A stretch of 64,000 bases of DNA from Kalaharituber pfeilii (Eukaryota; Ascomycota; Pezizomycetes; Pezizales; Pezizaceae), in NCBI GenBank assembly GCA_015179045.1, contig WHUZ01000018.1:62001-126000 (forward strand), written 5' to 3'. Numbering within the stretch: position 1 is the first letter of the stretch; every line of letters begins with the position of its first letter. The notes under the pieces were generated by a model. That model did not search any database. It worked only from the letters and a program-made list of their open reading frames with translations, and had not been told where the DNA came from. The translations under genes were made by a program, and so were the position numbers. This document shows, in pieces, positions 11,803 through 22,944 of this stretch.

Positions 11803-12336
11803 ATGAATGCTAGAGGCATCTCGCTGCAGAATGAACTCACCCTTGCCCAACACCAGATCAAGGAGCTCCAAAATCAGCTCGATGCTGCTATCGACCAACA
11901 ATCAGTGCTACAGACCCAGTTGGATGATGCTCACCAAACGATCAAGGCATTATCAATCACCTCAACCTCCAGACCTGTCGATTACTACTATCAAGCTGCC
12001 AAAGTAGCAGACCCTGCTAAATTTGATGGATCTCGAGATTTATTGAAGACGTTCAAGACCATGGTCACACTCAAGCTACTAGGCAACCCCGAACTCTTTC
12101 CCACTGAGAATTATAAGCTTGTTTATGGTATAGGCCTCCTTGAAGGGAAGGCCTTGTCCCAAGTCCAACTCTACATCAACAATAATACCATTACCTTAAC
12201 CAGTGTCACGGCCCTCTTCAATGTCCTGGATGAGGCGTTTGGAGATCCCGACCCTCAGGGAACCGCAAGCTGTCAACTTAATAATCTCAAGCAGGGTAAT
12301 AAGGATGTCCCCACTTACTATGTAGAATTCAACTAA
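11803..12336 (+). pseudogene. gypsy Gag fragment
   Basis: A 177-residue open frame with an N-terminal coiled coil (ELTLAQHQIKELQNQLDAAI) and the fungal gypsy capsid motifs PAKFDGSRDLLKTF, GLLEGKALSQVQ and AFGDPDPQGTA. It stops at YYVEFN. Homology continues past the stop (NQLACLIDWTETSKLERF) until the type B insert at 12385. It belongs to the decayed gypsy element around it. Confidence 0.8.
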
Positions 12337-12384
12337 CTTGCTTGCCTTATTGACTGGACGGAAACTAGTAAGCTTGAAAGATTC

Positions 12385-12446
12385 TTTTTTTTTTTTTTTT
12401 TTTAATTTCACGTGACCCCGCTTGTAGCTGTTCGCCATGGCAGGGC
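12385..12446 (-). mobile_element. 62-bp type B micro-retroposon
   Basis: Minus-strand GCCCTGCCATGGCGAACAGC to GCGGGGTCACGTGAAATT plus A-run. Flanking repeats are AGCTTGAAAGATTC-like (12370-12384) and AGCTTGAAGATTC (12447-12459), differing by one A. Inserted in Gag. Confidence 0.88.
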
Positions 12447-13094
12447 AGCTTGAAGATTCAAACAAGGCTTAATGATCGAAATGAGGGAACGACTGCTCAC
12501 CTACCCTATATCCAAGACAGTCAAGGAGATAGTGACCCTTGCCATTAGTGTTGAACAATAACCGAACCGTATTAAGACATCTACCAACCAGGCCACTCGC
12601 TCTTAACAGTCTACTCGATCTAGTACTAGTACCACGACTGCGACTTCTCGACCTATAAACACAAGTTCACATCCCTCCTATGTTCTAATAGGGGTGGCTC
12701 CTATGGACTTGTCAGCTACTAGACCTCGCCTCTCTCCAAAAGAACAGGACTGAAGGTGAGCCACTGGTGCCTACCTCATCTGCAGCCAAATCGGCCACTT
12801 CCTCACCTAATGCCCCCTCTACCATGCTCTCTCTCCTCGCCCTTCTACTGCTGCTACTGTTAATCATATTGCTGTCTCCGATTCTGTTCCTTTGACTTCA
12901 TCTGTCCCTTCATCTATCTCTCTGCCTGTTACTTCATCTGCTCTCCTGTCTGTTTCTTTGACCCCCTCTATCTATATATCAGCTCCTGCCTCTCCCATCA
13001 TCTCTGCTGCTAATCAGTCAAAAGACTGGCCCCTTGTATAGATGCTGACTCTAGCAAGGGGCGATGTCCCTCATCTTCATTTGTTATATTTGCA

Positions 13095-14836
13095 GTGTCT
13101 ATCAATGAGAGTGCTTTAGTAGGAAATCCACTCATACTTAGCCCTATGTTAGCATTTAATAGAACATTAATTATCACTAAAGCTCTCATAGATACTGGTA
13201 CTACTGGATATATATTCATTGATGAAGACCTCATCAGCATGCATAAAATCCCTATTGTCCCACTCAAAATACCCCGAGTCATTGAAGCTGCTGATGGCTG
13301 ACCTATAGGAAGTGCCACCCACATTGTCTGCCTATCAATGACTATTCAAGATCATGTAGAAATCATACCGTTCTTCATAACGAAGTTGCAATATCCTGTC
13401 ATCCTCGGGATCCTATAACTTATTGTGCATGATGTATCAATTAGCTTCGCCTCTTACAGTATCTCGTTCCAGTCAAATTATTGCAGCAAACATTGCAATA
13501 TAACTAAGAATCATCCACCAGTTTCTGGAATCTTACTACCAGAACTCTAAACAACCTGTTGACCCTGTCAAAGTCAGCCCTATCTACATCGCCACTATCA
13601 GTGCTTCAGCCTTCTCCCTCCTTGCTCGTAAAAAGACAACACAGATATTCCAGTCATCTCTGCACACTATCGATGCAGTCACTCATACTGCCAAAGACCT
13701 TAAGGAACTCGTGCCAGCGGAATACCATGAATATATCAACCTGTTCTTGAAAAAAGAGGCGAGCAAACTACCTCCTTACCAACCTTATGATCACATCATT
13801 CTGCTATAAGAAGGCAAACAACTACCATTCGGCCTTCTATACGATATGACAATCTAAGAACTGCAGACTCTAAAAGCATATATTGTAGTAAAGAACTTGT
13901 CCAAAAGTTTCATAAGGCACAGCTCATCTCCTGTAGGAGCCCCCATCCTATTTGTCAAGAAAGCGAATAGAACACTTCACCTATACGTCAATTACCGAGG
14001 TCTGAATGAGATCATTATCAAGAACTGCTATTCTTTGCCGCTGATCCAGGAGACTCTCGCATGCCTCTCCCAGACCAAGTACTATACCAAACTTGACCTA
14101 CGTGGGACCTACAACCTTATTAGAATGGCTGAAGGAGAGGAGTGGAAAACAGTATTTAGAACGAGATATGACTACTTTGAATATACCATTATGCCGTTTG
14201 GCTTTACCAATATACCTGCTTCCTTTTAGCACTTTGTCAATGATACTCTCCGAGCCTACCTCGATGTGTTCTATACTAGTACGGTATATCTTAACAATAT
14301 TTTGATCTATTCAAACAACCTCAGGGAACATAAACAGCATGTTTGAATGGTTCTGGAGCAACTCCGACAAGTAGAGTTATACCTAAAGCCTAAAAATGTG
14401 AATTCCATATGTAACAAACAAAATACCTCGACTTAATCATATCTCCAGACGGCATCAGCATGGACTCTAGTAAGGTTGAAGCAGTCAAGAAATGGGAGAG
14501 ACTACAGAATGTTCGAGATATTCAAGCCTTTCTTAAGTTTACCAACTTATACTGCCGGTTCATTTTTGGGTTCTCTAAGATTGCAGGCCTGCTAACAGCC
14601 TTGACCTGGAAAGGTAAATGGTTTGAATAGCCTTGAGAGGCCCAAGCTGCTTTTGACAAACTTAAATATGCCTTTTGCACTGCCCCTGTACTCCATCACT
14701 TTGACCCTGATCGAGAATACATCATCGAAATGGATGTATCGGACTATGTTTCGGCTGGAGTTCTATCCTAATACGATGATGATAGCATCCTACACTCTGT
14801 GGCATATTTCTCAAAGAAGCACTCGCCTGCTGAGTA
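13095..14836 (+). pseudogene. gypsy protease-RT-RNase H relic
   Basis: Protease: ALIDTGTTGYIFIDEDLI at about 13180-13220, later [37 protein letters not shown] and [20 protein letters not shown] between 13900 and 14200, then [17 protein letters not shown]. The polymerase box reads VYLNNILIYS, where the family has YxDD. RNase [13 protein letters not shown] and SVAYFSKKHSPAEYV in a separate frame before 14836. Stops and shifts occur throughout. The two Asp-to-Asn changes fit G-to-A (RIP-type) decay and abolish the metal site. Confidence 0.8.
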
Positions 14837-15027
14837 TGTTCTGGCCCACCGACGAACATTTTCCGGTTCGCGAACCGGCCGGCCCCGTGAAAAACATATG
14901 GTGTTTTTCACGGGGCCAGCCCAGCCACGAACACCTGGCCCAGCGGCGAACATGAATGTACCTCGATGTATACCTATATGTAATATATATACTCGCTTAT
15001 GATTTAAGGTAATAGTGATCTACCATA

Positions 15028-15281
15028 CAGCTAACTGTGTGAAAGAGGAGGTGGCCAGGTGGGGAAGAAGAGGTGTGGAGACCGAAGAAGACAGAGGAAG
15101 GGGATCCATTGAGGACGGTTCTAGAACTTATGGGGGAGCCAGAGGAGAGGAGGTAGACAGAGGGAGAGAAGCAAGAAGAGATGGAGTAGATATAATGTAA
15201 GGAACAGAGAGTAGAGTAGATAGAATACTCGCCATAGCCCACAGGGTGGCAGCGATTAAATGAAATAAAAATAAAAAAAAA
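15028..15281 (+). mobile_element. 5'-truncated LINE 3' end (type A tail)
   Basis: Plus-strand insert with G-rich ORF2 C-terminal codons, a 3' UTR, the hairpin CTCGCCATAGCCC/GGGTGGCAGCGATT and an A-run. Comparison with the matching part of the 24836 element (about 25005-25030) shows this as extra sequence between CATACAGCTAA and GAAATTTCC. No clear duplication is visible. Confidence 0.75.
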
Positions 15282-15714
15282 AAGAAATTTCCACAGTCTC
15301 CGATCCCTCTATGCAGTCATCTATGTACAAACAATAGTACTATATACATCACTATGTTCACTCTCATTCTCCTGGTTAGTACATTGACTAGTATGGCTTT
15401 TATGACAAGAATAGGAACATTTAACCTTTTGACGTATACATGTACAACGTAGAGAAGAACAGGTACCTAGACAAGAACATGAAATTTTGTCTTGAAAACG
15501 TTTATCATGATGAGGTTGACTGTGTATATTAGAGTGTATAGGTTGCCTGTTAGTACCATGTCTGGTTTTTCTTATACTGGTACTGGCAAGTTTGTGGGTA
15601 CTGATATTTGTTCTGATACGTTTATTAGCACTAAAGTTAGTGCTAATATTGGTGTTTACACTCTTGCTGGTATTGGAGTTGGTCCTAATGCTTTTGCTGG
15701 TAGTAGAATTAGTG

Positions 15715-15830
15715 TTTCTACTGGCGATTTGGCTGGTGCTGGTGATTTGGCTGGTACTGGCGATTTGGCTAGTGCTGGCGATTTGGCTAGTGCTGGCGAT
15801 TTGGCTGGTGCTGGCGATTTCATTTGTATT
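15715..15830 (+). repeat. 18-bp coding tandem repeat
   Basis: GGCGATTTGGCTGGTGCT units about 18 bp long, six to seven copies. On the transposase strand they encode repeated IASTSQ. They lie between the integrase C-terminal part and the Cys-rich tail. Confidence 0.8.
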
Positions 15831-17224
15831 TTGAGTAGTTGCTTTGCAACGACGAGCTGCTTCACGTAATGATATTGACCTTGAAAGCTGTAACTGATCA
15901 GGTTCAAATGAGATATTCTGCATATGTTGAATTTCGGAATTGGTGACAGAAATTGGAACTTTTTGAAGCTCTCGAGAAGGATAATGACGATCTAAAAGAC
16001 CATATATAGTATAAAGCTAATAGCGATCCAAATGTGACTTATGTAAAACTTTTGCAAATAGTCTGCGTTTATTGAGTCCACAGCGATCGTTTTGTGGAAT
16101 ATATACTGTCACAATTTCTCCTGGTTCAAAGGTTCGAATTGGACGTTTTCTTTGATGACGTTGCTTCATTTGCTGGCGCTTTCGTTTTGTATTTTGGCGA
16201 ACATTATGAAGAAGTAAGGATACTTCAGGCAAGGTTTCTGAGTCTTCTGACTTTGATTCAGAATTTGAAGTTGTATCTGAGGAAATAACTATCACTTCTT
16301 GAGAAGATAATGCTGAGCTCTTCAATAATAATAATGAATTTTTGGAAGATGATGGAGAATCTTTAGAGGATGATATAGAGTCGCCGGAAGATGATAATAC
16401 TGATTGTTTATCATATTTGAATGGGGGGGGTAAAGTAGATTCTAATAAGACTATACTTAGTAAAATAAGTTATAATAAAAAAGAAATTAAGAATTTTTAC
16501 CGAATAATGATACTTTAGCCGAAAAATGAGATTGAATAGACTCTGGTTCTGATAAAGCAGAATTACTGGATTCGGGTTCTGTATTTACTTCATCTAAGGT
16601 AGGAAGTGTAACAATTTCACCATCTTCATCATATAAGATATTTCTTTTTCGGCGATGATGTGGTAATAGTAAACTATGAGGTTTTTGTTTGAATACTATC
16701 TCATATGGACTATATCCAGTTGTCGAATATACCTATTAATGATTAGTATTTAATATTTAAATTTATATAAAAAGAGATTACCTGAGCATTCATTATAAAT
16801 ATAACTTCTGATAATCCAAAATGTCAGAAACTTATATTTCTTTCAGCAGTCCATGCTCTTAATTTCTGTTTAAAAACACTATTTGCTTGTTCAATAAGTC
16901 CTTGTGTTTGTGGATATCATGGACGTCCATGTATTAATTGAATACCATGACCATGAACTAGTGTCTCATATATACCTTTAAATTTAGTACTATTATCATA
17001 TTGTAAAATTTTTGGCGGTCCAAAAAGACTAATCCAAGTTATGATATTTGTTGCAACCTCTATAGCTCGTTTAGACTTTAATGCTGTAGCCCATGAAAAC
17101 TTGCTGAAGTGGTCTCGTAAATGTAATATCCATTTATATGAATCACTAGGAGAGCCTCGCATATCAATTAAGTCTAGTTGAACTCGTTCCCATAAATGTG
17201 ATACTTTAATTGGCTGTAGTTCTC

Positions 17225-17700
17225 TGTTAGCGTAGGCGTCGCTGGGCTCGCGAGAGTGGCACTGGGGCGACTCCGGGATTCACGAAGGCAGCGAAGCGGA
17301 CGGCAAAAAGTTATGCGAGAGCATGAAGTGAGAGTTCAACTTAGAACACCGCTAGTGTCTTGATTTCTTCTAGCTATCTATTCGGCCCGTTTATATAGAC
17401 TTCCCGGTCATCAACATGATATGACAATGACATGATGATTATAGATAAGGAGACGTAGTAAAACATGCATTAGAAGTAATTAATACATGTGCGCATATTA
17501 ATGACAATTGGTAAGCGCTGTGCAGTGCTATCATACGATTTACTGCTTGACACACACTTCATTAGCCACCCGCCGGTCCATGGGCCGATGTGAATCCCTG
17601 CGTTGCCTAGTGGTGATCAGTCACATCTTCAGCATACGCCTTACAGCGATTCGGGCGGGGGTTCCAGGTATTTCCCGTAAGCCTTACCTTAGCCGTAACA
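17225..17700. repeat. solo LTR, 476 bp
   Basis: Begins TGTTAGCGTAGG and ends AGCCGTAACA. A 5-bp duplication TTCTC lies at 17220-17224 and 17701-17705. Removing it and one TTCTC joins the transposase frame across the site (ITGELQPIKVSHLWERVQ). No internal retroviral sequence; probably left by LTR-LTR recombination. It does not resemble the 381-bp LTRs at 2410. Confidence 0.85.
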
Positions 17701-18439
17701 TTCTCCAGTTATAGTTCGTGCTTGATTTTAAATACATAGTATGCAATATTGAATTACTTTCTCAACCTATTAGAATATTAGAATTAATTACTTAATATAA
17801 AAAGAAAATAATTACTTACTTCCTCTCTAAAAATTCTATAATAATGTTTATTAATATATAAAAATGTTTTTGTTCACCCAGCATGGAGTAATGCTATATA
17901 AGTATCAACTATTTGATCCCATACTTCATGCTGAAGAATTACCTATTTAGGTATTTCTCTATGTAAAGCTTGGGTTTTATTAGGTAATTTCATAAGGTTT
18001 CTCTCATCATTAAGTTGATACTCATGTAAAGCTATCCATTTTAATCGTCGTTCTTCTTTGAAAGCTGTTATTATTGGATTATTTAAAAATCGGCGAATTT
18101 GGTGATATTTTTCATAAGATAGACGAAAACGATAGGAGGAATTTTGTTGTCTTAACCAGTTTTCAAATTCCGTTTTGGCTTGTAAAGAAAAACCAGATGT
18201 AGGTTCAGAATCTGACATTGAAGTAGTAAAAGAGATAATATAGTAAGATACGAGTTTATAATAAAGTATAAAAGTATTGTAATGTAGGAGAAGAGGTACA
18301 AAAAGAGGTATAAGGAGTTAAAGAGTTAACTTAATGAATAGATAAAGAATAAAAAGTAATAAATAGGAGGATCCTTAAAGCCTTAATATATTCTTAGAGC
18401 CTTGATACTAAGAATATATACATTGGCAGTAATATAGAA

Positions 18440-18900
18440 AGACTTTTACAATATAGTAGTTATTACTTCAAAAGCCGCTTAATTCCGTCTAGAATTGATA
18501 GAGTTATGAGTCATAGATATAAGTATTTTATAAGTAGTAAAGAATGTTGAAAATTTTTATTATAATATTATAAATTCACATCCAAATACATAAATGATAA
18601 GCTTATATGAGAGCTCTATATAATGGCAATTTAATACTTTAATAGCTACTTAATTCTGCTTAGAATTGATGGAGTTAGGAGTTATAGATTTGAGTCTTAG
18701 ATAGGTAGTAAAAAGGATAGTAAATTTTTATCACTACGTAATGAATTTATATCCGAATATATAAACAATATACTCAAATAATAGCCCTTTATAGTGGTAA
18801 TCTAATACTTTAATAGCTACTTAGATTTATAAAGAATTGATTGAGTTATAGATTATTAAGCTTAAAGAGTTAATAAAAAATAGTATAAATTTTATCTTTA
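18440..18900. repeat. AT-rich ~170-bp tandem repeat, about 3 units
   Basis: The phrase ACTTTAATAGCTACTTA recurs at about 18636 and 18806, and a diverged version at 18466, giving a 170-bp period. AGAATTGATGGAGTTA and TATATCCGAATATATAAAC recur at matching phases. It lies between the transposase N-terminus and the next LINE, so it may be subterminal sequence of the Ginger-like element. Confidence 0.65.
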
Positions 18901-18937
18901 TTTATATTACTAATTGCGAATAATTATTATAGTGTAT

Positions 18938-20708
18938 AGGGGCATGGGAAGGATGACAGATGGAACTCCCCAAGGCTCACCCCTATCTCCAGTACTATTC
19001 CTGGTAGGAGTAGCCCCGGTGGCGGAAAAGGCTGAGGAGCGACAATTCACCCGGTCATACGTCGATGACTTTCACTGCGTGCTATCTCACAGGTCCATGA
19101 GACAACTAAGAAGAAATATCATCACCCACCGACAAAAGCTGGAAGCAGAAGCTAACCAAGAGGGCTTCGAGTTGGATCCTAAGAAGGCTGAAACACTCAT
19201 CATAGGCGTCAAGAGCCCGAGCTACCGACTGGTCGGACTACAAGTCGACTGGGAGATGAAATTCAATGACCACTTCGGGAAACGTCTAGGGAAAGCAGCC
19301 TGGAGGGTAGCGACTCGCCTAACACAACTCCCCCCAGCCAAGAGAAGACAACTGTATACCAGCATAGCCAGAAACATCGCCACATATGGAAGCTGGGCCT
19401 GGGTGGATTACGCCAAAGGCTCCCCATCCGAACACAAAATGAGACAACTAGAAAGATGGCAGTACACGGTGGCCAGGGACATCTCTGGAGCACCCTGGGG
19501 CACCAGGCGAGACATCGTTGAAGGCATTACCAATCTGGAGAGTATCCAAACATTTGTGGCTGGTGAGCAGGACAGAGTAGAAGCCCGCAGTCTACGCTTC
19601 GAACGCGAACCTCTCCGGAAACCTCAGCCAGACACACGATACCTGAGAGGGTCACTCATCCACCGAGATCCCCTTCCCATACACATCCACTCTTTCCACC
19701 CACGCGATCTGACGTCAAATGAATGGGGAAACATAATTGGCAGAGAAGAGGACGAAGGCTGGATTAGCATATACACAGACGGCAGCCGCATGGACGGCAT
19801 CACAGGTGCAGGGGTAGTACAACAGGACACAGACACAGACTCCTCCTTCTACCTCGGACATAGGAGCACGGTGAATGACGGCGAGCTGATAGCTATAAGC
19901 CACGCGATGGACACCCCCGGGGAACTTCTGATACTCACGGACTCCAGGACAGCAATAGCCAAACTGCAAAGCATAGCCAGAGGTGACCCAACCCCCGACG
20001 GTTCAGCACAAGCGGTCAGGGAGAAATTGGAAGCCAGAACCGCAAACGGAGATCATGACCTGGCCATCCTTTGGATCAAAGCACACGTCGGCATCTCAGG
20101 CAACACCAAAGCAGATAAGGCTGCGAAGGTCGGCACCGCCCTTCAATACCAGGACGAAATCGTCACCGAGGCGGGCATACGACAACAAATGAGAGCCTAC
20201 AGAGCAGAGGAGAGAGATCGCCTGAAGCTCGCGTATCCACCACTACAAAGGCTAGGGAGAAGACATCTGACGGCCACCTTGGCAGGCATACTAGGAAATA
20301 AGGGGCTCAGGGAATGGAGGTACAAGATAGGGAAGGCAGACTCGCCCGAATGTCGATGGTGCGGACGGGCACCGGAAAACCTGAGCCACATCACGACGGC
20401 CTGCTCGGCATGGAAGAAGAGAATTTTTTTTTTTTTTTTTTTTCATATCATTACTCGCATGCCGCCCTCTGGGCTATGGCGAGGTGGAAGAAGAGAATAC
20501 CTGGAGGATTAGAGGACCTGAAAACACCGCCGAAGACAAAGGGGAAGGAAGAGGGGGAGGAAGGGGATCTTTTGACGGAAATCTTGACATGGGCGGGGCA
20601 GGACTAGCGGAGTTATCATGCCTGTGTTACTTTAATATTTCCTATTTTCTCACCTATATGTACTTACTTAAACCTCGCCATAGCCTTTCAGGCGGCATGC
20701 GAGTAATG

Positions 20709-20740
<32 letters not shown>
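18938..20740 (+). mobile_element. 5'-truncated Tad1-like LINE (RT palm to tail)
   Basis: An almost continuous ORF2 frame (18914-20512) starts in RT motif B (MTDGTPQGSPLSPVLFLVG). It has the YVDD box (SYVDDFHCVLSHRS), thumb, RNase H (ISIYTDGSRMDGITGAG, ILTDSRTAIAKL, LAILWIKAHVGISGNTKAD) and CRWCGRAPENLSHITTAC zinc motif. The last codons follow a 60-bp insert at 20425-20484. The 3' UTR ends CCTCGCCATAGCCTTTCAGG, GCGGCATGCGAG and an A-run to 20740. No target duplication was found. It lacks the endonuclease and most of RT, so it cannot move by itself. Confidence 0.9.
20425..20484 (-). mobile_element. 60-bp hairpin-only micro-retroposon (type A)
   Basis: Consists of CCTCGCCATAGCCCAGAGGG on the minus strand, the rest of the hairpin, and poly(A). 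Exact 14-bp duplications TGGAAGAAGAGAAT at 20411-20424 and 20485-20498. It sits inside ORF2 of the LINE at 18938-20740. Confidence 0.95.
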
Positions 20741-20744
<4 letters not shown>

Positions 20745-20786
20745 CATAGCCCACAGGGCGGCACGCGAGTAATGATAAAAAAAAAA
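20741..20786 (+). mobile_element. 46-bp type A tail following the LINE
   Basis: TTGACATAGCCCACAGGGCG, then GCACGCGAGTAATGAT and an A-run, directly after the LINE's own poly(A). It is a second truncated insert in the A-tract or a tail slippage product. No duplication can be seen because the target is poly(A). Confidence 0.7.
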
Positions 20787-20804
20787 CAGATTATCAGATT
20801 GAGC

Positions 20805-21815
20805 TCATTCTACTCCATTAGGTGCGGCCTGCAATACCTGACTCATTGTGCTAATTATGCCTCATCCCATGCCTTCGGGTTGGACTTGTTATACTGTCAA
20901 ATTCAACTCCTTCTACCTCATCTCACGGCGGTGGGTAGGGCCTGCTATACCTGTCAAATTGAGCTCATTCTACCTCATCTCACGCCGTGGCGCCATACCC
21001 GCTATACCTGTCAAATTCAGCTCATTATACTTGCCAGCGGGTCTGGCCTGCCATACCGGTTAAATTAAGCTCATTCTACCTCACCGGGTCGGACCTGCCA
21101 TACCTGTCAGATTCTACTCATTCTACGCCATCAGATCGGGCCTGTAATACCTGTCAAATTGAACTCATTCTACCTCATCGCACGGGATTGGGCCGGCCAT
21201 TTTTGTTAAATTCTCTCGCCGTCGGGCCGTACTTGCTTTACCTATCAAATTCAGCTCATTCCACCTCATCTTGTACTATCGGGTCGCGTGGGGCCGGCTA
21301 TAATTGTCAATGTCAGCTCATTATGCATTATTTCGTGCCGTCAGGTCGGGCCTGCAATTCATGTGAAATTCAGCTCATTCTGGCTCATCTCACCCCGTCG
21401 AATAGAGCCTACCAAACCTGTTAAGTTCAGCCCATTCTGCATCATCTCGTTCCGGCAGGTTGGGCCCGCCATGCCTGCTAAGTTCACCTCATCTCATGCC
21501 GTTGGAGCAGAGCCTGCCATGCATGTCAAATTGACCTCATCGCACGCTGTCGGGCCGTACCTGCTATACCTGTCAAATTCAACTCTTTCTACCTCATCTC
21601 GCGGTGGGTGGGTAGGACCTGCTATACCTATCAAATTGAGGTCATTCTGGCTCACCTGACGCCGTGGGGCCGGACTGCCATATCTATTAAATTCAACTCA
21701 TTCTGCCTCATCTCACGCCGTCGGGCCGGACCTGTCACATCTGTCAAATTCAGTGCTGGCGAGGGGGGCCTGTCATACCTGATGAGTTCAGCTCAGGTTG
21801 CAAGACTAGTTGGCA
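20805..21815. repeat. degenerate ~57-bp satellite, about 18 units
   Basis: Units built on CCTGCCATACCTGTCAAATT and CAGCTCATTCTACCTCATCT with CACGCCGTCGGGCCGGA recur across 1 kb. They carry many substitutions and length changes (about 40-75 bp). No gene. The LINE at 21859 inserted just beyond its right edge. Confidence 0.85.
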
Positions 21816-21858
21816 CTTCAGCCCTTTAGCTTAGGCCCAAGCTATATCAAATACCCTG

Positions 21859-22101
21859 AAAATGGCCAGGGGGAATGAAAGACCTGGTCGAGCCACCTAA
21901 GAACAAGGACAAAGACTCCCTGGCGGAAATACTGGAATGGGCGGACACCTGAATCATATTTCATGTAGTTACCATCTTTATTTTCTTTACTTTCTTACTA
22001 CTCCGTCATTTTCCTTCATTTTCCTTCTCACATGTAATTAACCTCGCCATAGCCCTCAGGGCGGCAAGCGAGTAATGATATCAAAAAGAAAAAAATATAT
22101 A
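21859..22101 (+). mobile_element. 5'-truncated LINE 3' end (type A tail)
   Basis: 243 bp of ORF2 C-terminus (LAEILEWADT, stop), 3' UTR and hairpin CCTCGCCATAGCCCTCAGGG with GCAAGCGAG. Exact 16-bp duplications TATATCAAATACCCTG lie at 21843-21858 and 22102-22117. Confidence 0.94.
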
Positions 22102-22944
22102 TATATCAAATACCCTGCCATGGCAACGACAACAACCACCTCAGGACGAGCGTTTGGAAGTGACTCCACAACCACAACGTCCACCCCAGCGAAACCTAAA
22201 TAGATTGAAAGCTCTCAGCGCGCTGAGTCTTTTGATCTAATTTTTATCCTCAAAAACCACAACCCACAAGTTTCACCCTCGGGGTGAAATCTCGAGGAAA
22301 TTTTCAGCTCACCACCCCGTTGCCATCACTCCAACCCTGCGCCAAGCACCAATAAGCATGGAGTTCTTGTTGGAGAATATGCAGCGCTGAAGTGAAACAT
22401 CATGCACAGTGGTTAGGTGTACTGAACATATGCAACCTGGTTGACGTTTCAAGATTCTATGATCTTCTATTTCCTATACCGATTATATCCTCTTTACCGT
22501 CTGAATCCGCCGCTATGCGCAACCTCATTCCGCACCAATGATTGTTTAGTTGGGTACGAAGGTACTTCTTGAATTTTGTTGCATAAATAGGGCCGTTTTG
22601 GGACGCATATTTGGGGTTATCCTGTCTGAATTAAAATAAACTGCATCCCACCGCAATTTAGCTCGTAATCTGTAATTTACACGAACAAGACCGCTGCGCC
22701 AAGATCTGGTTCGACGGCTCACCCACACCCACACCGTCTGCCCCACTACCTCTGTTGAAGATTATGCAACAAGCATCACGGGACATATCACGTGAGACTG
22801 TCATGTGTGAAGGAACCACTAGTACGTGGACAGCACATGAGCCGAGATTAGGTGGATGTTAGGAGCACATACTGTACGTTGAATACACAAGACACTAGTG
22901 AACAATACTATACACATCCCTGCGCATCTTTTCCGTATACAGTA

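Larger units (their letters stand above)
11144..14836 (+). mobile_element. decayed Ty3/gypsy element
   Basis: From about 11144 to 11500 lies LTR-like sequence with CCATATAAGGGC as a TATA-type signal. Gag, protease, RT and RNase H relics then follow in order on the plus strand to 14836, where a DNA transposon interrupts RNase H (SVAYFSKKHSPAEYV). Stops are frequent and the RT catalytic motif is YLNN. Two type B inserts sit at 11339-11391 and 12385-12446. LTR borders could not be fixed. Confidence 0.82.
15321..18218 (-). pseudogene. Ginger-like integrase/transposase with Cys-rich C-terminus
   Basis: Minus-strand pieces in order. The N-terminal frame (MSDSEPTSGFSLQAKTEFEN) starts at 18218. The integrase core spans about 16840-17215: WERVQLDLIDMRG with the first Asp, LFGPPKILQYDNSTKFKG with the second Asp, then a stop within HGRP-YPQTQ and GLIEQAN with the Glu about 35 residues after the second Asp. 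A likely AT-rich intron is near 16733-16785, followed by GYSPYEIVFKQKPHSLLLP. The C-terminal β-barrel-like part has FEPGEIVTVYIPQNDRCG and SISLREAARRCKA. A Thr/Ser/Asn repeat region and a tail with CSCLGTCSSLRCTCIRQKVK and CSYSCHKSHTSQC end it. The Cys tail and integrase core together fit the Ginger/KRBA2-like group. The solo LTR, stops and shifts make it dead. Confidence 0.7.
14837..18937 (-). mobile_element. Ginger-like (integrase-type) DNA transposon, right end not found
   Basis: The left terminus TGTTCTGGCCCACCGACGAA at 14837 matches the left terminus of the 1.1-kb element at 24836-25939, whose right end is its inverted complement. The first ~650 bp here (minus a LINE insert) match that element closely, including the CACAGTCTCC and GGTACCTAGACAAGAACATG stretches. 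The interior encodes a minus-strand integrase-like transposase. A solo LTR (17225-17700) and a LINE piece (15028-15281) are nested. The right inverted repeat was not found; a LINE begins near 18938. The element entered the RNase H of the gypsy relic on its left. Confidence 0.72.

Noticed and set aside
15715..15830. 18-bp direct repeats as a possible CRISPR array
   Set aside because: Repeats are contiguous without spacers and encode IASTSQ in the transposase.
20987..21659. Open frames of 120-145 residues through the satellite
   Set aside because: Repeats lacking stops by composition; units differ in length and frame is not conserved.
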